Program-made: the position numbers and the translations under genes | Shown: positions 22,851-36,400 of the stretch, piece after piece | Position numbering within the stretch: the stretch's first letter is position 1 | Layout: every line of letters starts with the position of its first letter | Assembly: GCA_039000515.1 (NCBI GenBank) | Contig: JBCFYV010000024.1 | Coordinates: 42,729,979-42,793,978, forward strand | Source of the DNA: Timema cristinae | Lineage: Eukaryota; Arthropoda; Insecta; Phasmatodea; Timematidae | Length of the DNA stretch: 64,000 nt | Direction: 5' to 3' | Notes under the pieces: model-generated | What the model was told of the DNA's origin: nothing | The model's database searches: none | What the model saw: only the letters and a program-made list of their open reading frames with translations

Positions 22851-22974
22851 GAAATTATTGGCTGACTACAGCCTTGAATGACAGCATTCTCATTTGAACC
22901 ACTGTGATGGTGACAGTGGGCATAGTTTTTTAAAATGTTTAGTAGCCCCTTGTCACTCACTATTAAAGTTTGTT

Positions 22975-23219
22975 TAACACTGCATCTTACCACCCGTTCG
23001 GGTTATACACCTATGTACTAATTACACAACTGGGTTAATGATTATAAATGTTTAATTGAGAGGAAGTGCACCCGCATAGATGGAAAGTGGCAAGCCACTT
23101 AGGAAAAACCCACCCTCATAGCATCCTATTGGGATCAAACCCCGATCTTCCCATCTTTGACAGTCGTGTCTAACACGAGAGTAGTGCGCTAAGTTAGACC
23201 ATGCCGCCACCGAATGGGT
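22975..23219 (-). mobile_element. SINE family A copy
   Basis: Full-length reverse copy, from 'cactgcatcttaccacccg' to head 'accatgccgccaccgaa'. Confidence 0.85.
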
Positions 23220-23805
23220 CAAAGTATTTTAAATCATGTATTTTTGTATTTCTCCTGAAGATCTGTGCTAGCAGCTTAAGGCGATTGGCCCTTTTCATTT
23301 GGCGTGTAAATGCAGAGCCATGAAAACAAATGGTTATCTTCAAGAATTTTTATTGTTCTGCAATTTTCTTTTCAGAAACGGTTTGTTCAAAAATAGAAGC
23401 ATATTGATTAAGTATTACTTTTTATATACACAAAACTGCTCTATAATTTAACAGTGATCAAATATTGATAAAATTGACGATTTTCAATAGACAACTGCCA
23501 CTTTCATAACAAAAAATAAGAAAATGTAACAATTAATAAACATCGATACATTAACTTAGAAGAGGTGTTGAAAGTATTACTATAAAAACTTCACTCATTC
23601 TCGAGAAAACTGGTATTTCCAACCGGATGATTTTTCCGCAAGACTGTCTGGTAGCTAGCACCATCTACGGTTTCCGTGATCCATCTGTTCTAGTTAGCGC
23701 GAAGAATACTTTGGTTGGTTGTGAAGCCACGCCACACCTTTCACCCTTCCACCCATCATCCCACAAAATAGGGCCACAGGACCAAGGTGTAATGGTGTAT
23801 ATTAA
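23220..23805. other. Intergenic, nothing certain
   Basis: Less AT-rich at 23610-23800, with a 60-codon plus-strand frame that has no recognisable domain. Confidence 0.3.
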
Positions 23806-23912
23806 TTAGGAAATTGATTCTGGACCGAGATTCAAATCTTGATTTCCCCTTAATCGGCAATTCGTCTACTGTGAGTGTGATGCCTTAGCCTATTTAACCA
23901 CTGAAGAGGGTC
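23806..23912 (-). mobile_element. SINE family A head fragment
   Basis: Only the tRNA-like part ('accgagattcaaatcttg', 'gtctactgtgagtgtgat') remains. Confidence 0.55.
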
Positions 23913-24937
23913 ACATGCTTTTAGCAACAAAATAATGTTCTCGATTCTCATTAGTAAAATAAATTGTATTTTCAGAAACAATGTTTTTTATAATTATTTT
24001 AAAAGCCGAGATCTATTTCACACAATGTCAAAGGACAAAATTTTAAATTTGCAGTTTCTGAAAAATATAAACTTTTCTCCTGCAGTGGCATGCTGTTTCC
24101 TGCCAGGATGTCTGTCCGTCACTGCTCCCATTGTCCTCTACCCAATTTACGCTCATTGGAAGCTATTTAAAAGTGTAAGAAACTTGACTCTCTTCTTTAG
24201 CAGAAAATACCTTATACAAAATAGGCACCGAGGTGCTTCTTCAAAAAAAAAAAAAAAAAAATCAACACAATAGGCAATTATAGGCACTAAAAATTAATCA
24301 ATTGTACTCATGAATGAATTGTAAATTTATCTCAAGTGCCTTTGTTTTACGATCAAGGAAAAGAAAAGTTCTGGTCCTTATTTATAATCACACCTTAACC
24401 CGCAAATTTTATTTTGAGAAAATTGCTTCAAAAAGGGAATCAGATGACAAAATATTACTTGCCATCATTTGTTGGGGGGATTTCACCACAAGCAACCTGA
24501 GCTGAAGCTCTAGTCCATTTGGAATTTTGGGGCTCAGCATTGGATGATAATTGAACAAATCTTATTTTTTTAAATTAACTTCTGGTCTATTTAAAAATAA
24601 AGTAGCTGGGTCCACCTTTCTGTTAATATTAATCAATCTTTTCACTATGATTTAAAAAAGTATTTGATGTTTCACCTTTTGAGATTAGTACTATTGATAA
24701 CATTCTTTATACTCAAACTAAAATGTGTCTGAAATGAATATCAATATTTTTGATATTTTTTTGAATTAGATTAAATTTGGAAACTTAAAGAGTAAAATAT
24801 TAAACACAAATTTAATTTGAAACCTTATAAGCCTTAACTAAATTTGATTCAGATTTGAACCTAATCATAGCATATGATTCGATCCAATAAAATTAGCTAG
24901 TATGAGATTAAATGTGGATTTGACTCTATAAACCTTT

Positions 24938-25255
24938 TAGGCATGCTCTTTGGTCTAGTGATCAGAGTTTCTAGCTACAGATCCAGAGGTTCTGTGTTTG
25001 ATCCCTAGCGCCTTTAAAATTTATCTGTGAAGGATGGGTCTGGAACAGGATCAAAGCCTTAAGAAGACAAATTAGGAGCTATTTGAATTAAGTAGAGCTT
25101 CGATGTATAAAACTGTGATTAACACACGAAGGGCTCGTTGTGCTGACTATATGATTCACTATCCTCGCTAATGGTGGCAGCCGCTTTGTATAGCTTGCTT
25201 GCAGGCCCACACCATGAAGGATTTTCCTTGATGCTAGAGTTTATTTTTATTTTTA
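24938..25255 (+). mobile_element. tRNA-derived SINE, family D
   Basis: An A-box-like 'tggtctagtgatcagagtt' and B-box-like 'gtgtttgatccctag' about 50 bases apart open a roughly 300 bp unit ending in (ttttta)-type sequence. No second copy was found in the window, so it is called on its promoter-like boxes alone. Confidence 0.5.
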
Positions 25256-25970
25256 CAAAAGACAATAGAAAAAATTCCATTCTATCTTACGATATGAGAA
25301 AGATATTGTGTCTCATGCAAAAATAAAATAAAATGATAGGACATAGACTTTAATGAATAAAATTATATTTGTAATTTTTTTTTAAGGTTTATTAACATTT
25401 GGGAGTGAATGAATGTTACATATATGAAATGCATAAGCTGATAATTTTCAACCATTTATTAATAAACTTTGTCTAACGAAGATGTAAAATTGAAATCAGT
25501 TCCACATCAAAGATACCAACAACAAGGTTTTACTTATCAACAAATATATAGTTTTACAAACCACAATATACTCTTTCATTGATGTATGCAAGAGGAACCA
25601 CACATACTTTAACGGTATATTAATTAAGATTATAAACAGCTCAATTTGTATGCACTCGATCAAACATCTTTTAAAATATTAAGTACAATAAGTCTTTCAC
25701 ACTTTTATAATAATAAGCTGATCAAGGCTTGAAATACAAATATTATAAAAAGAATTAAGTACATATAGTAATTATATAGGAATGTTCCTTTTTTAGAGAT
25801 TGATCCTCTAATTGAAATACTTTGTTAAGCAAATCTGATATAGGCCTAATTCACTATCTCACAATCTATGTTGTGAAATTCCCCTTAAAGAGCTTTAACT
25901 TCCATAAAATGGATTAAATAGCCAAGTTATTATGTTTGTTAACTACAATTATAGCCACATCTAAATACCA
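25256..25970. other. Intergenic, nothing recognised
   Basis: AT-rich without repeats shared with the rest of the window. Confidence 0.3.
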
Positions 25971-25974
25971 TATT

Positions 25975-26225
25975 CTTTATTGAAAAATGAAGGATGGAAA
26001 CAGGAATAGAACTCAGGAACTTTGGCTAAGTACACCAATGCTCAAACCACTGGGCTATTGTACCAGATGATTTCCGCACGTCCATCACGGACTCTGCCTT
26101 AAAATATGAGTGGAGAATGACTTGGCACAGAACGATTCCTGGATAGCTCAGTGGTTAGAGCAATGGTTTACTAAGCCAAAGGTCTCGGGTTCGATCCCTG
26201 CGTTCATGTGGCATTTTTCAATTTA
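25975..26225. mobile_element. Fold-back element with tRNA-like arms (family E)
   Basis: Two inverted arms of about 88 bp each resemble a tRNA gene: right arm 'ggatagctcagtggttagag' ... 'gggttcgatccctg', left arm its diverged reverse complement. The spacer carries 'gtccatcacggactctgcc'. Halves of the same unit occur at 58850-58998 and 61265-61435. Not a tRNA gene: the acceptor stem does not pair. Confidence 0.6.
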
Positions 26226-26854
26226 AAGATTATTCTGGAAAATGCTTCATCAATTTTAAATCAAAGAGAATACACAAATAGGTTCCAGGCAGAAGAGCAC
26301 CCCTAAATATATTAGTTTCAGATATTTATATAATGTAAATTAGGACTAATGCAACAGGGTCAAAATATTTAGTTACTTAATGTAAAATAATGCAAAAATA
26401 AATTGAGTCTTTACAAATCATTACTGTAGAGTTAAGATACCACAAGACAAATCATAAACTGAACTCTAAAACTTACTTGTAAACTATCTTCAGTCTTTTT
26501 TGATTACAAATGCTTTGGTCAACTTTCACTGTAAAACAATCTATAGAAAATAGAGACCTGGAAAGTTTATATAAAAAATCAAATACTGATTAAAACAAAA
26601 TCTTCAAAAGTACAATATTTTTTGTAGAAAAATAAATCTATATAAAAAGTGTCATCTTTCAATTTCAGTAAATATGAAAATATTTTATAATACTTTTAAG
26701 AACATGGAAAACACAATTGTGTTGTATAGTATCTTATGAACGTAACTAATAGTTTCATAGCTCGTACACTTTTATAAATATAAATTCATGACTAAGAGAC
26801 AATAGCGTCAAGACAATGGACGGACACAAAATAAACAAAAATGGGCGAAAAGGG
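26226..26854. other. Intergenic, 3' of FAM151
   Basis: AT-rich, nothing recognised. Confidence 0.3.
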
Positions 26855-26860
26855 TTTATT
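26855..26860 (-). promoter_or_regulatory. Candidate poly(A) signal of the FAM151 gene
   Basis: AATAAA on the minus strand, about 15 bases after the stop codon. If used, the 3' UTR is very short. Confidence 0.4.
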
Positions 26861-26875
26861 TTAATATATTCATTT

Positions 26876-27415
26876 TTAAAAGAAATATGATGCAGCAGCA
26901 GCAACCAACCCCACACCCACAACAAACCCCATGGAAGTTGTGGGAGCGACTCGCGGTGTAGATGAACTTAGCTGATCCATGATACTCTCTGGTAGATCTA
27001 AGTATACTCTATTCTTCCCAACAATATCTATCAGTTTCTTCAATTGAGTGATGTTGATCGCTTCCACCTCAGACAGCCATATTGTCAGGGTGGTGTCATT
27101 TATACTCGACACATTCAAGAGGTCAGGGAGTGTGTCTATAGACTGTGCTGCCAGAATCGCCTGGACGGGGAATGTCACCGGCTGAGTAATGTTGTTGCGG
27201 ACGAGAGCCTCTTTCATGGAGGTGATATGTTCCGGTTCATATCGACCGGAGGTAATGTTTGGTGCTCCGTAGCGCACCTTCCAGCCTGGGGAAAGGGTGG
27301 CTAGAGGGAAGTCTCGAGCGCAGATAGAGAGAAACTTGTCGGCGTCGACTGGCTGTGCGGTGCTGTTTACAGGACCAGGAAGAATGTCTGCATTCAGCCA
27401 AACAGGGAATGTCAG
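26876..27415 (-). CDS. FAM151B: FAM151 exon 4 and stop
   Basis: The acceptor 'ctttttgcctgcag' is followed by LTFPVWLNADILPGPVNST and the rest of the domain ('TLSPGWKVRYG', 'VTFPVQA', 'LTIWLSE', 'VYLDLPE'), then a Ser/Thr/Pro linker and the hydrophobic end GFVVGVGLVAAAASYFF. GC content is higher than in its surroundings. Confidence 0.95.
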   Translation of the reverse strand: MTFPVWLNADILPGPVNSTAQPVDADKFLSICARDFPLATLSPGWKVRYGAPNITSGRYEPEHITSMKEALVRNNITQPVTFPVQAILAAQSIDTLPDLLNVSSINDTTLTIWLSEVEAINITQLKKLIDIVGKNRVYLDLPESIMDQLSSSTPRVAPTTSMGFVVGVGLVAAAASYFF

Positions 27416-30400
27416 CTGCAGGCAAAAAGGAAACAAGTCTCACCTAATAGATTTTTAAAGTAATTCAAAATATTATTTTGTCCCGGATATTTATGTAATC
27501 TGAAGATCACATATGTGCACTAATAATAATAATGGCATATCTAGGATACATCATTCTGTGGAGCGATTATCCGGTAATAATGCGCCATTGCCAAGGGGCC
27601 TCTCGAATTTATTACTCTTACATAATTTTCATGGAGGCTCGTTCCATGTCCCAATGAGGTGAGGGGGTGATAATAGTGAATATAACCGAGTAAAGCCAAT
27701 GAAAAACTTAATTAGATAAGCCACGGTGACCATGAAAATTATTCGCCTTTCGAGAAAAATCCCACGGTACCAGCTGGGAATCAATCGAACCTGGGACCTT
27801 TAAGTCAGCAGCCAGAGACTCTGACCACTGTACCAAATACCAACTAATGGTTGTAATTTATTTTAGCTGCGATGAAAATGGGTCACGCAATCAAGTCGCC
27901 TAGTGTGTCCTAAGCTGGAAAGGGTTGTTTTGAGAGGGGATAGCTATTACTTCTGAAGCAGATATTTGTAATCAATATTATATTTATCAGAATGCAAGAG
28001 TTTAGTTGTTAAAGCTTTTCAATGCCTTTTACATATTTTGTAAAGTGCGTGTATGATTTAGTCAAGTGCAATTATCACAAGTTTTGAGGGATCTACATGT
28101 TTACTCGAGACAAACCTAAACAAGCTTTATAAATCAAGCATTTTAAGAAATGTCGTTAGAATTAAAGATAATCCACTAAATCCAGTGCTGATAGATTGAT
28201 CTAAAATCCAATTTAGAGGCTTAAGCCAAAGCACTCAGATAAGCAAAGTGCTGATAAAGAGATATTTCACACTTTCATATAAAAACACACACTTAAAACT
28301 GATGTTTGTAATCATTAATGACAAACCAAAAATGTCTGATTAAAATCTCTATTGAAATCAACTTTTTTTATGGCACAATTTGAGTGAAGGGTACTTTATG
28401 AAAGATAAACACAGCAAACAGGAAAAGTAGATACTAATTAATTCCCTCCAGAGTTTTCATAAAGATTGATTAAAAAAAAAAGAAATCTCAAAGTGATTTT
28501 TCAGCATCACATTTTAATAGCCATTCAGATTTAACGCTTATGTACTAATTACACTAATGGGTTAGGGATGAGGAAGGTTGAATTTAGAGGAAATGTACTA
28601 GCTTTTGTGTGGGGGAGAGGGGAGGAAGAGAGAAAAAGAGTAGAAAGCCATTTGGGAAAAACCATCCTCAGTACACTTGACTGGGATCAAACCACAATCT
28701 CCCTTTCATCGGCAGTCCAGTCTACTGTAAGAGTAGCGCGTTGGACCATGCGGACAATGAATTGGGTATTTGTCATTTCTTCGGTGACTAAACATACATT
28801 ATCTTTGTGATTCTGCAGAATCTTAAGTGATGGTTCCAAAACTTCTATACTTTTGAAGTCTAGTTTCACTCCACAAGAATTGGCAGTAATAGCATTGGAC
28901 AAGAAGTCTTCTAGGGACAGTTCTGACGTCGTTGAAGGAGGGTGCGCCATGATAGGTATCTCCTCAGTGGAACCTATTTTGTTTCCCAAGACTACGTCTG
29001 CTTCCAACATCATCAGCTTGTCTGTAAAGAAAAATAAACCGTTCAAATATATAGCACTGAAACATACTAATAAACCCCATATTGATGTGTATTAAGAGTC
29101 CATCTTATATCCAATTATCTGTGTCATTAAATACATAATAAAGTAATGTTTTCTGCAGTCTTTACCCAATAAAAGTGAAATTTAGATCAATAAAATATTA
29201 TTTCATTTAAAGTGGTTATTTAACATTTTTGTTGTGATTTTTTTTTATAAATACAATATGACGGTTTCATTGGCCTTAATTCCACCGGTTCAAAAGATGA
29301 ATACAAAAGACGGCATCACGATTCAACGTCTGGTTCAGTTGAATTACTTTCAGGCTACATGCATGTACTGTAATGATAATTACTCTGGTCGGATAGGGAT
29401 GAGTAAGGAAGCATTTAAGAGGTAATTTATCCACATTTCCATGGAAGGAGAGTGGGAAACGGTTTTAGGGAAAACCACCCTCAGCAGACCTGGTCGATAT
29501 TCAAACCTCGATCTCCCTGTCTTCAGTAGGCTAGTGTAACACAAGAGTGACGCCTAAGACCATGAGCCAGCAACATAATGGGGCCCTCGATTGACTAATA
29601 AGGAAAAAAAAAAAAAAAAAAAAAAAGGTCCCACTATCACCCTTCATTTTTCTGTTCTACTCTTGCTTTAATTTTTGTTCAAACAACTTATTAATCGCGA
29701 TCGACCAGTTCCTGACCCTTGCCTTAGATAATGTAGTCATTGAAGCGGGTTATTAATTATCTAAATTAGGCGTTACTCATGAAGTGAGAAGAGCTATTAA
29801 AACCCTAATAATAACAGGGACATGCACATAGAAATGAAGAGAGAAACCAGCATAGAACCTGCCTGGAATAAGGCAAGATAAACTCAAGTGAAACTCTTAA
29901 TCAAATATTTATTAATAATAATAATCGTAATAATTTAATTTCAACCATCAACCAAATGTTTCTGTGTGGCCCCAATTTTACAAATAACTATTTCAGGGTA
30001 GCTACGAAACTTTTATTATAAAATTCCTTGACTTTAACAGACAACATTAAAATCTTTACTCCAACGTTGTACGATAGATGGCATACTTTTGTAAGTGTAG
30101 CAATGAACTTTCGAGTTCCTAGTGCCATTAGTTAGGTAACCTTTTTATAGTTTTTTTCTGGTGAATGTCAATTTTTTTCATTTATTAATCACACACTTTT
30201 GAAAACAATCCGAGCGATTAATTAACATCAACCTTCTTATAAGTTATTTTTTCAGTATTTAATGTTTTAGGTATATTTTATTTGTGGCACTGTATAATTG
30301 TGTTATAAATAAAACACCTTATGTTACAACTGCCATAGCTAGGAAATGCATTTAGTTAAAATTGAGAAACAAAATCCCACACATTAAGTGTTTAAATGTT

Positions 30401-33400
30401 TAGATGCAGAATTTGTCAATTACAATTGAAACCCGACTATCCAACCTAAACAGGATCAACAGGTGGTCAGATAGCTGAAATGCCAGATAACAGGAGAATC
30501 ACAGGGAAGGGAGAGACTATGGAGATGGGAGATGGATCGAAACAAATTATATTACAAATCAAATAGAAGTGCATAGTAGGTTTATTAGCAACCATCCTAA
30601 AGTACAAACAATACAATAAATTAGAGAAATATTATTTTATTTATTTAAATAATAACAATGGATTTTAAACCTTTAAATACAACTTGTATTACATCAGATA
30701 AAACAGAGTGGAATAAAACGGAATGTCGGATAACCAAAGATCAAACAATAAGGACTCTTACTGTGTTTAAAATGCCACTTTTCCAACGTTCAATTATATT
30801 CCCTGACATTTCCCAGCCTGTAGCCAAAATGTATTTTTAACTAATAGATTTCCCAGTATGATCTAAAGAGTAGATATTAGATGGGTAACTTTGAGAAAAT
30901 GTGCCCACAATAGTTTGGAGAGGAGATAGGGAAAAGCACACTAATGCACCCGACCGGTATTTGAGTCCCAGCCTCTCCATCACTGACAGGGGCAAGTGGC
31001 AAGTGGAAAAATGGCCATAAAAGTGTGGCAAATCTTAATTTGTCAACTCTCATAGTAAAATAAACTTTTTCCTGACATGTGCCAGTTGTAGCTTGATATT
31101 TTCTAAATATCAGTAAACATTTTTTTTATGAATGTGTCAATGACACAACAAGGCCATCAAATCAGTTTTGTATAGGGACGTAAAATGTAACAAGCTTCAT
31201 TCTTTTGGATATGCACTCGTTTTGGCTGCTGCTGTCAAAATTACTGAAATAATGATTGACAAAGCGTCTACAGATCTAATCCGAAAGATTCCTTTGGCAG
31301 ATAACACGGTGCGAAGACGGATATCCGAAATGGCACAAGACATACAAGAACGGCTGGCCGATGCCTTGAAACTGTAAAAATTTGCAATACAGGTCGACGA
31401 AGCCACTGACTCGGTGAAGGATGCCCACCTTATAGTGTATGTTTGGTACATCAATAATCTGTCAAAGAGGACCTATTGTTCTGCAAGCCAATTCTGGGAA
31501 GAGCCAGTGCTGAGGGACTTTTCAAGATTCTAGATTTTTCGACAGCAAGTGAGATGAAGTGGGAAAATTGTGTTGGAATGTGCATTGATGGTGCTCCTTC
31601 TATGTCTGAAGAAAGGAGTAGTTTACAAGCTTCCGTGAAAGGGAAGGCTCCCAACGCCATCCGGACTCTGTATAATCCACAAGGAGTCACTTGCATCAAA
31701 AAACGGGAGTATAGAACTAAGTGTTGCCTTTAGTTCCATCATTAAAATAGTGAACCACATTAAGACGAGACCAACTGAATCACGTTTGTTTGCTTCTCTA
31801 TGCAAGGGAACAGGGGTTGAACAGAGTGCTCTCTTGTATTACTCTGCTGTAGGCTGGCTGTCACGCGGGAAAGTGCTTACAAGGGTGTTTGAACATAAGG
31901 ATAAAATTACTCTTTACCTCAAAGACAGCGACTATCTCGAGAATAAAAATGAGATCAATAAGAACACTTTCCTATCCAAACTATCCTATCTTGCTGATAC
32001 ATTTGAAAGACTTAATATTTTCAACATGTCAATGCAGGGGTATCTATTGTTTTCTGCTGCGTCTGCCCTTAGAGCTAAATATAGGAATCGGCTTAGCTGA
32101 GAGCCGGATCTAATATTGGCTATTTCTCCACTAGTGTCAAGGTTGAATAAACTATGTGCAGTAATGCAGGCTCAAAAATTCCACTAACTGTACAGCTGAT
32201 GTTTAGTTTCTTTTGACATTGTTTGTGCTATCTATACACTGTTTTTTTAAATTGTTTATTAAAAGTGAATAATACATTTGATAATAGTTATATAATCATT
32301 TAATATCAATTAAGAATCTAGGATTCAAACGCAAGGGGTCACAACGCTCTCAGAGGCAAAAATTGGGGTCACACTCCGAAACAGGTTGGAAACCACTGCG
32401 TTGGAGCAAGAGAACTCAGATACGGAAACAGCTTAAATCAAATGGTCTCTAACGTGGGGGTCACGACTCAGTTTAGGAGCGCAGCATGTTTTGGGTAAGG
32501 GTCACAATGCTTGTTAAGGCTATAGATTTATGTATACTTTTTAGGTGTGTGGCGCTGCTGCTGCTTCACTGGGCTTTTTTTAGTACCACTTCTTACTACC
32601 TGTTCAGGTTGTACGCATATGTACTAATTGCATTACCTAATTAATTAGGGATGAGGAAGGGTGTACCTGCATTTGTGTGAAAAATCATTTAAGGAAAACC
32701 ACCCTAAGTACACCTGACCAGGATATGAACTCCAATCACCCTGTCATCAACAGTTTAGTCTATTGCAAGAGTAGCAAGTATACCATGTGACAACCGAAGC
32801 AGGTTTGAGAGTCTTATCAGTCACATTCATATGATAATTATATAAGCAATTTATGAACATTAAATCACACATCAGTGGATATGTGGGCTTAACATCACGT
32901 TTGTTTGGTTTGTCGGTGATGAGGTCAGGATTAAAATTCAAACCAAGAGTTTTGGAGAATGGGGGGAAAAGCAGCTAGAGGAGGGGGTGATTTTTTCTAA
33001 GCGGTTTCCCCTTCTCCCTCCATGCAAATAATGGTACATTTCCTCTGAAAACTAGGATATGAATGCTTGTAGGTTATCATGGGGTCGCGATGGTCTCAAA
33101 GACAAAAATTGTGATCAAACTCCGCAAAAGATTGAGAACCAATGGCTTGAATGTTTATCCTAAAATTTAATAAGCATAGCCTAGTTAAAATAACTTTTTT
33201 TGTCAATTTAGATCTATGTCTTAGTATTTCTGTACCTGCAAGTGCCTTTTTGAATAATTCCTTATTATTAACAGCATGAGCCCAGGTCACTTTGGTTAGA
33301 TCCCCCTTAATAACAGGGAAATATTCTTGGACATTCGGCATTAAGCGGCTGGACTCTGCATTCATCATAACTGAAACAAATATGTAATCAGTAATGTGCA

Positions 33401-36400
33401 CACATAAGAATTAAAGGTGTTAATGAATATAATATGTTGAAAAAAACTAACAAGTAGGTTTTGAGAAAATATTAAGTAAGTTTGTTACTGTGTAAAGGAA
33501 GCATTAATGATTGTTGTTTTTTAATTGTTTTAGTTTTTAAGCAATCAGAAGTTTTATTGTCTAATTTTGTACTATTTTCAACTAATATTAATTTTGATAC
33601 TATGCTTGCTTTAAATACTATTCAATTTGTTTCATTTTACAGATGATATAGAATTAAATGGAATAAAAATCCTAATAAATGTTTCTACTACTGTCAGAAC
33701 CTCACTACCTTAATGAAGTTAAGAGGCAGTTATGGTACTAAAACTTGGCTTTGGGTTACAATTTAGAGAATTAACTCTATAATAAATAGCATTTGCATAA
33801 TTTTCTTACACGATATGAATTCTTTTAGTTGGGCTACCCTATTTCAAACGTATTTACGTTGTAACTGTTGTGTTGTGATTGAATATTTGATTTGAGAACT
33901 AACCTAAATATGACTTTATAAAACTTGACCTTTAAAATCGATAAACATATTAAATTAATTCACTAATAATTTTGTATGTGGTTGATGGTTGTGGTGAAGG
34001 AACAATTTATAAGCCTTGGGGAAAGGTACACCAAATATTGCTAGTTTAAGGGACTCGTTTCTATTTCTAAAAAAATATTACAATACTTTATGACATATTT
34101 TACATCTAGTGAAAAAAGATTGCACATCAATTAGAAATTATTTTTTTTAGCAAACCTCAATCACATGGTATTTGTAAACAATATTCTGTTTCATCATCAT
34201 CAACTATTTCCAGCCTGTGGTCAGGACAGTTTAATAAAATGCCTCCATCTCCCTCGATCCGTCCAACATTCTTCCTCCTTTAATTTCTTTCATTCTTCTC
34301 CTCTCACTTGTAAACTTTGTTATCTGCTCTTCCCATCTCTTTATTGGCCTCCCTAGTAGTTTTTGTCCTACATACTTCACCTCCATCATTCTCTTTGGTA
34401 TCCTCTCCTTCTCCGTCCTCATTACATGCCCGTACCATCTCAGTCTTGCTTCCTTTACTATCTCATGTACCCCCTGTACTCCTACTCTTTCCCTGATTAC
34501 TTCAGTAATAATCCTGTTAGTTTTAATTGTATAGTATTTTTGGGTGTCTAGTAATAACAATTAAATATATAAATAAATGTAACAAAGAAAAAGAGTCTTA
34601 AATACAAGTGAGAGTTTCTATCCTACTATAATTTATTTTGTGATGAAATTCGAGAAAATGGGAAGTTTTTAAACCGTTTATGGCTCATCTACATCACTTG
34701 TCGGATGCTCACTCGTAAAGTTCTATTGCAAGATGTGTTTGTATTGTTTTCTGCTTAAACAAACTGTATAAAATAAAATGTTGGTAAATTACCATCATCG
34801 GAGCAATATTAAAGTTTATAAAGATAAGTTAAATAGAATCAGATTAATATTTGAAAGAGTTATTAAATTAATAATCTTACTAAACAATGTAAAATGTAAT
34901 ATCTTCTACCAATAAAACTTAATCAACTTACATTTTCATGAAATGCTATCCTTGACCAAATAACCAAATGTAATAACCAAATGTTTTTTTTAAAGTTAAA
35001 TACAGTAGTGCACCTAGTGTATTCGCCCAAAAATTTTGCCAGCCTGGCGGTCAGTAAAATCAGCTGGGTGGCATGCCCATTTGAAAGATATTGGAAACAA
35101 CATTGACCTACCTATATTTGTTTATGAATGGCTGAATGTAAGCTAATACAACCACATAAACACAACAGATGAACAGTGTTCATCTCCTTCCGACAAGCGA
35201 TTCTGATAATTCTGACATGCAACTGCATTATGCTATTGTTAACAGACAATATTAGGCCTACAATAACAAGTCATACAAGTGGCTTATGCCGGGATCACGA
35301 TCAACTTAACGTTAACTTAACGTAAAGGACCTCCTCGTGTGTTTAAATGGAAGCGATCATGATGCACTTAACTTAACGTTGACTTGCAGTTAACTTAATG
35401 TAAGATGTCTTGGGAGATCTTTTACTTTACTTTACGTTGCGTTACTTGAAGGGTATCACGTGATCTAGCCAGCCAATCATTATTCGAGTGATGTCAACAG
35501 GGCTATTTAGTATTTCATTTGTTGGTATTATGACCAATGTTTAATCTTTAGTGCAAGTTCTAGTGATCAGAAATTGAAACAAAATAGTTAAACTAAAATA
35601 GGGAACTAAATTTATCAAAAAAGTTTAATAATATATATTTATTATATTGATTGAAAATTGTAAGCATTCACAGATCATCACTTTACAAATAGTACAAAAC
35701 CACGGATCATACTCAAGAATGCATATGTTTGGCTCGAGTTGTTACGTTAAGTTAAGTGAATCGTGATCACACATAAGTTAAGTTAACTTTAAGTGAACAT
35801 TACATTAAGTTACGTTAAGTTGATCGTGATCCGGCATAAGATTCGTTATAGCCAAACTATTAATAGAATTGATCTGACATGTCTTTTTTTTCATGGTTTT
35901 ATGGTACCGGTATTACTCACTTTTATAATCAAGAAGGATTGCTTTTAAACGCTATGGTATATTAAAACGGCAACACCTCTTTTAATAGGAAAATTATGTT
36001 TAAAATCTAATAAATGTAGACCCAGTAATAAAATGTAAAAAATAATGGTTTAGGAATAATAATTTATTGTACTAAAATTTTTAATAAATGGCCACACTAT
36101 CATTAGTTGCAAAATTTAGACTTTGGTGGTGGATTAAAAAAATATCTTAATAGGTTAATAATCGCAAGTCTGTAAAAACAAGAAAAAGTGAGAAATTATA
36201 AAGTACATAAACTAAATAAGCATTTATTATAACAACTAGTGCGTTGTAAGGACAACTTGTATTAACATTTAGTTAAGTCTTAAAAGGGAGGTAACGTTTG
36301 TGTAACTTTAATACTGTCGACATAATGTTCTTAAATTAACATTTAAGACAATATATGGCTTTTTCAAATTACATTTAGATGAAAAAGTATTACTTAATTT

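Larger units (their letters stand above)
32441..33145. mobile_element. Non-autonomous hAT remnant containing a SINE
   Basis: Left end 'ggtctctaacgtgggggtc' and right end 'aaagattgagaaccaatgg', with 'ggggtcgcgatggtctc' just inside it, are both hAT-like and inverted. A family A SINE sits inside at 32581-32806. Confidence 0.5.

Noticed and set aside
24085..24230. Possible plus-strand exon after 'ttctcctgcag'
   Set aside because: An acceptor-like string and a short open frame exist, but no donor-phase partner or homologous protein is recognised.
26130..26205. tRNA gene candidate with good A and B boxes
   Set aside because: Acceptor stem does not pair and the sequence is one arm of a repeated fold-back element.
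28568..28810. Open frames over SINE copies (also at 11667, 39920, 52834, 55330 and others)
   Set aside because: They are chance translations of family A SINE sequence; the same peptide words recur at every copy.
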